The translations under genes were made by a program, and so were the position numbers. The notes beneath the pieces are model-generated. The model did not search any database and had not been told where the DNA came from. It saw only the letters and a list, made by a program, of their open reading frames with translations. Below, piece after piece: positions 59,945-64,000 of a stretch of 64,000 bases of DNA. The stretch is from an uncultured Porphyromonadaceae bacterium (GTDB lineage: Bacteria; Bacteroidota; Bacteroidia; Bacteroidales; Porphyromonadaceae). Numbering within the stretch: the first letter of the stretch is position 1; the number at the start of each line of letters is the position of its first letter. Where the stretch lies: the NCBI GenBank assembly GCA_947253625.1, contig CAMYAB010000002.1, forward strand, positions 1 through 64,000, read 5' to 3'.

Positions 59945-60421
59945 TTAGCCAATTGTGATCAGAGGATCGCCTTCTTGGACTGAATCTCCTTTGGCGACAT
60001 TGATGGCAGTGACTGTACCGTCACGATCGGCTTTGATGTCATTTTCCATCTTCATGGCCTCTAGGACAATGATCTTTTGTCCTTTTTTCACTGCGTCACC
60101 TTGGTTGACTAGGACTGATATGATCACGCCTGGGAGTGGAGAGATTACGGCTTTGGCTGATCCTGTGCCGGTCGCAGCTGATGCGGGTGCGGGTGCCGGT
60201 GTGGCTTGGGGTTTGGGCTCATTGCGCACTTCAGGTGTCGGTGCGGCGGTCTCTCTCGGGGCAGTGGGTGCCGGCTGAGCTGTGTGTGCCACGGGTGCCG
60301 GACGATCTAGCACTACATCATAGTCCTTGCCATTGACTTCGACAGAAGCGTTGTTGCCGTCAATGTTTTTGATCACTACATCGTATTTGTTGCCGTTGAT
60401 GGTATAAGAAAACTTCTTCAT
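59945..60421 (-). CDS. mmdC: Biotin carrier subunit of methylmalonyl-CoA decarboxylase
   Basis: 158 aa. A short N-terminal beta region is followed by a proline/alanine-rich flexible linker (about 41-88) and a biotinyl domain with VLEAMKMEND; Lys124 is the biotinylation site. The linker lets the carrier swing between MmdA and MmdB. BirA is encoded 9 kb away. Gaps of 65 and 49 bases separate it from mmdB and the OadG-like gene. Confidence 0.94.
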   Translation of the reverse strand: MKKFSYTINGNKYDVVIKNIDGNNASVEVNGKDYDVVLDRPAPVAHTAQPAPTAPRETAAPTPEVRNEPKPQATPAPAPASAATGTGSAKAVISPLPGVIISVLVNQGDAVKKGQKIIVLEAMKMENDIKADRDGTVTAINVAKGDSVQEGDPLITIG

Positions 60422-60470
60422 GGTCGTTGGGTTTATTCTTGATTTGTTGATTTCGATACGTTTTTGGTGA

Positions 60471-61433
60471 TTACCTCTTGTTGGGTCGCTGTGGAGTCTG
60501 TCGCATCATATTGGCTTTTTTCGCCCAGTTGGTGGACCTCTTGTTGTCCATGATCTGGATCATTCCTGAGTTTTTATTGTCTAGGAGGCCGGATTGGTAG
60601 AGGGCTAGGGCGATGGCCACTTGCTCGGAGTCGTCTTCGGTGTCGTGTAGAGCCATCGCTATTGCGGCATAGACTTCCTCCGGTTTTGATGAGGTGGCGC
60701 GGAGCTTGCTCTCCTTTATCGGCTCGGCACTGCCTGCCGGCTTTGCCTCTTTTTTGGAGAAAAAGTTGCCGGTCCACTTGAATGCAAAAAAGAGGATAGT
60801 CAAGGCCACGAATACGGTCATGACGGCGATCAGGGTCATTACCAAGCCGTAGGGGTCGTAGGCTTGAAAGTTTTTGATGTTTTCGTTGCCGTGAAAGTAG
60901 TCATTCAGCTCATCCGGAGTGGCACTTGTGGTCATCCGGAAGTCTCCCTTGCCATCAGGGATGCGGGCATAGCTGACATCTGCGTCCATGGGTGGAACGG
61001 TCAGTTGATCAATCAGCGTGACCCCGTCTTCTTCGTACAGATATATAGTGTTGGTCGTGGTGGAATCCAGAGTCAGGTCTACGTGATGGACTCCCTGTTT
61101 TGCTTTGCCATCAAGGAAGATGACAAAAGTCTGGTAGGGGGGGACAATGGATTTTCGCGATCCTATCCGGACTGGATACTTGGTGGGCTGGCTTGGATCG
61201 TCTGAGAGGAATACTCCTCCTACATTGACCGTTGCGGCAGATGGGTTGTATAGCTCGATCCATGCTGACCTGGTGCCACATTCGTCCACATATCCGGTTT
61301 GGTTGTCCAGAAGCACTTCGTTGATTCGGATTGCATTCTGTGCCAACGCTTCTGTGGTGCCCAGCACAAAGATTGCCATTAGCACCGATAGGATTGCCCA
61401 CTTATTGCATTTTTGTGGTTCGTTTTTATGCAT
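60471..61433 (-). CDS. OadG-like gamma subunit fused to an N-terminal lamin-tail domain
   Basis: 320 aa. A signal peptide (to about 32, ALAQ) is followed by a lamin-tail (LTD) beta-sandwich (IRINEVLLDNQTGYVDECGT, AWIELYNPSAATVNVGGVFL), then a single membrane helix (about 196-220, YGLVMTLIAVMTVFVALTIL) of the OadG type and a cytoplasmic tail. The gamma subunit normally assembles the pump. The large periplasmic LTD addition has no known role in decarboxylases. It lies 12 bases after mmdA. Confidence 0.85.
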   Translation of the reverse strand: MHKNEPQKCNKWAILSVLMAIFVLGTTEALAQNAIRINEVLLDNQTGYVDECGTRSAWIELYNPSAATVNVGGVFLSDDPSQPTKYPVRIGSRKSIVPPYQTFVIFLDGKAKQGVHHVDLTLDSTTTNTIYLYEEDGVTLIDQLTVPPMDADVSYARIPDGKGDFRMTTSATPDELNDYFHGNENIKNFQAYDPYGLVMTLIAVMTVFVALTILFFAFKWTGNFFSKKEAKPAGSAEPIKESKLRATSSKPEEVYAAIAMALHDTEDDSEQVAIALALYQSGLLDNKNSGMIQIMDNKRSTNWAKKANMMRQTPQRPNKR

Positions 61434-61445
61434 AGGGAGTGTGGC

Positions 61446-63002
61446 TTATAGGGGTAGGTTGTCGTGCTTTTTGACGGGCATTTTGTCTTGCTTTGTTGCA
61501 AGTTCGCGGAGTGATCGAATGATTCTGAAGCGTGTGTTCTCCGGCTCTATGACGTCGTCTATATACCCGTAGGATGCGGCGACATAGGGGTTTGCAAAAA
61601 GCTCTCGATACTCTTCTTCCTTTTCGGCCGCCGCCTTTTGTGGATCCTCTGCCGCTGCCACTTCTTTTGCGAAAATGACACTTACGGCTCCGCTGGCACC
61701 CATTACGGCAATTTCTGCTGTCGGCCAAGCATAGTTGACATCACTGTTGAGGTGTTTGGACCCCATCACGATATAGGCGCCACCGTAGGCCTTGCGTAGA
61801 ATAATCGTAATCTTGGGCACTGTCGCCTCTCCATAGGCGTATAGGAGTTTGGCTCCATGAGTGATTACGCCGTTGTACTCCTGCCCTGTCCCCGGAAGGA
61901 AGCCTGGGACATCTACCAGTGTGACAATCGGGATATTGAAAGCATCGCAGAAGCGTACAAAGCGTGCTCCTTTTCGGGAGGCGTTCACATCCAGGACACC
62001 GGCTTTTGATCGTGGTTGATTGGCTACTATACCTACGGTCTCACCGTCGAATCGTGCAAATCCGACTATGATATTGGTCGCAAAGTCACGATGCACCTCC
62101 AAAAACTCGCCATTGTCCACCAGTGCCGAGATGATCTCATACATGTCGTACGCCTTGTTGGGGTTGTCGGGTATGATCTCGTTGAGGATCTGCTCAGCGC
62201 GGTCTATAGGGTCGTTGCACTCTACTCGCGGGGTTGTCTCTAGATTGTTGGAGGGCAGGTAGCTGAGGAGCTTCCGGATAAGTGTGATGGCCTCGGCATC
62301 GTTTTGGGCCGAAAAGTGGGCTACGCCACTCTTGGAAGTGTGTACCGATGCACCACCCAGATCCTCTGTTGAGACATCCTCATTGGTGACCGACTTGACG
62401 ACCTTGGGACCGGTCAGAAACATGTAGCTGGTCCCGGCCACCATGATATTGAAGTCCGTAAGTGCCGGAGAGTAGACGGCACCTCCTGCACATGGGCCAA
62501 AGATTCCCGATATCTGGGGAATAACTCCGGAGGCCATTATGTTGCGCTGAAAGATTTCGCCATATCCGCTGAGTGCGTTCACCCCCTCTTGGATACGGGC
62601 TCCACCGGAGTCGTTGATCCCAATTACCGGTGCCCCCATTTTCATAGCGCGCTCCATGACCCTGCAGATCTTCATGGCATGCATCTCTCCCAAGGATCCG
62701 GCATTGCTTGTGAAGTCCTGTGCATATACATATACCAATCGGCCATCGATAGTGCCACTGCCGGTGACCACACCGTCTCCCAGTATGCCTTTTTTGTCTA
62801 TTCCGAAGTTGGTGTTGCGAATCTTTACGAACATCTCCATCTCCTCAAAGGTCCCTTCGTCCAAGAGGAGGTTGATCCGCTCACGTGCGGTGAGTTTTCC
62901 TTTGGCGTGCTGTTGGTCTATCCTTTTTTCGCCACCGCCTATTCTTGCTTGCTCCCTGAGGGCTTGTAGCTCATCTGTTTTTCTTCGTTGTTCACTACTC
63001 AT
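61446..63002 (-). CDS. mmdA: Methylmalonyl-CoA decarboxylase alpha subunit (carboxyltransferase)
   Basis: 518 aa of the acyl-CoA carboxylase beta-chain type. It transfers the carboxyl group from methylmalonyl-CoA to biotin. LDEGTFEEMEMFV, GVVTGSGTIDGR, GINDSGGARIQEGV and VDVPGFLPGTGQEY are the carboxyltransferase motifs that bind CoA and biotin. The context with mmdB and mce favours the Na+-pumping decarboxylase over propionyl-CoA carboxylase. Confidence 0.94.
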   Translation of the reverse strand: MSSEQRRKTDELQALREQARIGGGEKRIDQQHAKGKLTARERINLLLDEGTFEEMEMFVKIRNTNFGIDKKGILGDGVVTGSGTIDGRLVYVYAQDFTSNAGSLGEMHAMKICRVMERAMKMGAPVIGINDSGGARIQEGVNALSGYGEIFQRNIMASGVIPQISGIFGPCAGGAVYSPALTDFNIMVAGTSYMFLTGPKVVKSVTNEDVSTEDLGGASVHTSKSGVAHFSAQNDAEAITLIRKLLSYLPSNNLETTPRVECNDPIDRAEQILNEIIPDNPNKAYDMYEIISALVDNGEFLEVHRDFATNIIVGFARFDGETVGIVANQPRSKAGVLDVNASRKGARFVRFCDAFNIPIVTLVDVPGFLPGTGQEYNGVITHGAKLLYAYGEATVPKITIILRKAYGGAYIVMGSKHLNSDVNYAWPTAEIAVMGASGAVSVIFAKEVAAAEDPQKAAAEKEEEYRELFANPYVAASYGYIDDVIEPENTRFRIIRSLRELATKQDKMPVKKHDNLPL

Positions 63003-63051
63003 ATTGGTATTATACGTGCTGAGTTGAATAATCTTTGGGTCGTAAGTTCAC

Positions 63052-63101
63052 AAAACTCTCCCTCTCCGCTGTGGTTGTGCCGGAGCGGATGGGAGAGGGA
63101 G
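63052..63101 (-). terminator. Hairpin between mce and mmdA
   Basis: On the minus strand CTCCCTCTCC pairs with GGAGAGGGAG, with an inner GCGG/CCGC part and a loop, then TTTTG. It may cause partial termination after mce or mark a processing site, since mmdA follows 50 bases later. Confidence 0.7.
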
Positions 63102-63126
63102 TGCTATGCTTGTGTGCAGAGATGGA

Positions 63127-63543
63127 TCACTTGTCCCCTTTGCAACACAGTTCGGTAAGTATTCGGTGTGTGGACTTGGGGTGTAAAAAGGCAATGTCCA
63201 GCCCCTCTGCCCCGCGTCGAGGATGCTCGTCAATGAGCTGTATCCCCTTAGACTCCACATCTCGAAGGGCCTCCTCTGTATCCGGTACTGCAAAGGCCAA
63301 GTGATGTATGCCTTCGCCATGCTTTTCGATAAACTTAGCGATCGTGCTATCGGGGCTGGTTGGCTCCAGTAGCTCGATCTTGGTGTCCGTGTTGCCCACT
63401 CTGAAAAAAGCGGTTTTAACCTTTTGGTCCGCTACTTCCTCCACGGCATAGCACTTCATGCCTAGCACATCTTCAAAGTAAGGCTTGGCCTCCTCAATAC
63501 TCTTTACAGCAATTCCGAGGTGTTCAATGTGTGTAATGTTCAT
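63127..63543 (-). CDS. mce: Methylmalonyl-CoA epimerase
   Basis: 138 aa of the glyoxalase/vicinal-oxygen-chelate fold. Interconverts (R)- and (S)-methylmalonyl-CoA. HIEHLGIAVKSIEEAKPYF gives the first metal histidine, GIHHLAFAV the second, and the glutamates lie in KIELLEP and near the end. It leads the decarboxylase operon and supplies its substrate from methylmalonyl-CoA mutase, which is not in the window. Confidence 0.95.
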   Translation of the reverse strand: MNITHIEHLGIAVKSIEEAKPYFEDVLGMKCYAVEEVADQKVKTAFFRVGNTDTKIELLEPTSPDSTIAKFIEKHGEGIHHLAFAVPDTEEALRDVESKGIQLIDEHPRRGAEGLDIAFLHPKSTHRILTELCCKGDK

Positions 63544-63602
63544 GACGTTTTGTGCGAATAGGGTTAGTGTTAAGTTAGTAAAGCGGTATTCCTATTCCCC
63601 TA

Positions 63603-63633
63603 CAAATATAGTTTTTTTACCGAAAAGTTGAAA
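63603..63633 (-). promoter_or_regulatory. Promoter of the mce-mmd operon
   Basis: TATATTTG on the minus strand (63610-63603), TTTC 19 bases upstream, 60 bases before the mce ATG. Confidence 0.6.
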
Positions 63634-63768
63634 GCAAGGCAAATCTGAGACAATGATCCCTGACTACAAGCATGGATGAGCGTATTGCCATTGTTTCAAC
63701 CCTCGTGATGGCTACCGGGCTCTATTTTGACCTAGATCGAAAGCCTCCTTGTCCGAACTCCACCATTT

Positions 63769-63849
63769 CCCTATCCGTCTAAGCGATTGCTTCTATCCGT
63801 GAAACCAAACGCTTCTATCCGTGAAACAGATTTCTTCTATCCGTGAAAA
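63769..63849 (+). repeat. 22-bp repeat array, copy 8
   Basis: Units at 63769 (variant CCCTATCCGTCTAA), 63791, 63813 and partial 63835-63849. Leader motifs TTTTGACCTA (63725) and CTTGTCCGA (63748) match copy 3. A weaker tail (CTGTGGTTTACAGA, 63878) follows. I see no gene from here to the window end. Confidence 0.95.
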
Positions 63850-64000
63850 AAACAGCTCCTCACAACCGGTTGGTTTTCTGTGGTTTACAGAGGACAAAAA
63901 ACAAGTAGATTTTACACCCGTGTATTTGATGGTCAACATATTGATAATCAGAGAAAAGGGAAAAATAAAACATTGGATGAGTGAGTGATTGATTGGGCGC

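Overview
The window looks like chromosomal DNA of a Porphyromonas-like member of the Bacteroidetes. This is inferred from gene content and gene order: nusB-yajC-ybbR-coaE-DUF5606, a DUF4492-cydA-cydB oxidase operon, an HmuR/HmuY-type heme module, the Na+-pumping methylmalonyl-CoA decarboxylase operon, and serine-type sulfatases. It also fits the repeated TAnnTTTG -7 promoter element, sometimes with TTTG about 19-20 bp upstream, which is the Bacteroidetes sigma-70 pattern. Gene density is high. I see no intact prophage, insertion sequence, rRNA operon or CRISPR array.

Layout. 1-8000 (+): sulfatase, aroC, dxr, rseP and mutS2. 8.2-12.3 kb: a small orphan membrane protein, rpmH (-), a palindromic repeat element, and pflA/pflB (-). 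12.5-29.1 kb (almost all -): carB-carA-purF, then the conserved DUF5606-coaE-ybbR-yajC-nusB cluster, topB, a phosphohexomutase, plsC and a long-chain acyl-CoA ligase. 29.4-32.2 kb (+): holA, a NUDIX hydrolase and a GT9-like protein, convergent with a DUF2284 gene. 32.9-36.2 kb (-): mdh, rpsP, a membrane-anchored DUF4253 protein and tRNA-Lys. 36.7-39.8 kb (+): DUF4492-cydA-cydB. 39.9-44.4 kb (-): PepSY membrane protein, HmuY-like lipoprotein and TonB heme receptor. 44.8-53.7 kb (-): a second sulfatase, malQ, pfkA, mnmD, birA and a YfhO-family membrane protein. 54-58.3 kb (-): a CI-like HTH protein, cdsA, an EEP-family protein and two tandem rhomboids. 58.7-63.5 kb (-): mce-mmdA-oadG(lamin tail)-mmdC-mmdB.

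Physiology. The genes fit an asaccharolytic or weakly saccharolytic anaerobe. Pyruvate is cleaved by PFL. Malate dehydrogenase and the methylmalonyl-CoA decarboxylase belong to the succinate-to-propionate route and couple decarboxylation to a Na+ gradient. Cytochrome bd handles trace oxygen. Heme, which such organisms usually scavenge, is taken up by the HmuR/HmuY pair. BirA in the same window would biotinylate the MmdC carrier.

The most striking unexplained structures are two families of short-period dispersed repeats. The first has eight intergenic arrays, each of about four units with an exact 22-bp period (core TTCTATCCGTGAAA), spaced 6-13 kb apart. Several copies also share leader and tail sequence, so the element is composite. 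The second has two inverted copies, 49 kb apart, each with four 17-bp palindromes at an exact 21-bp period and shared flanks. Both periods are close to two DNA helical turns.
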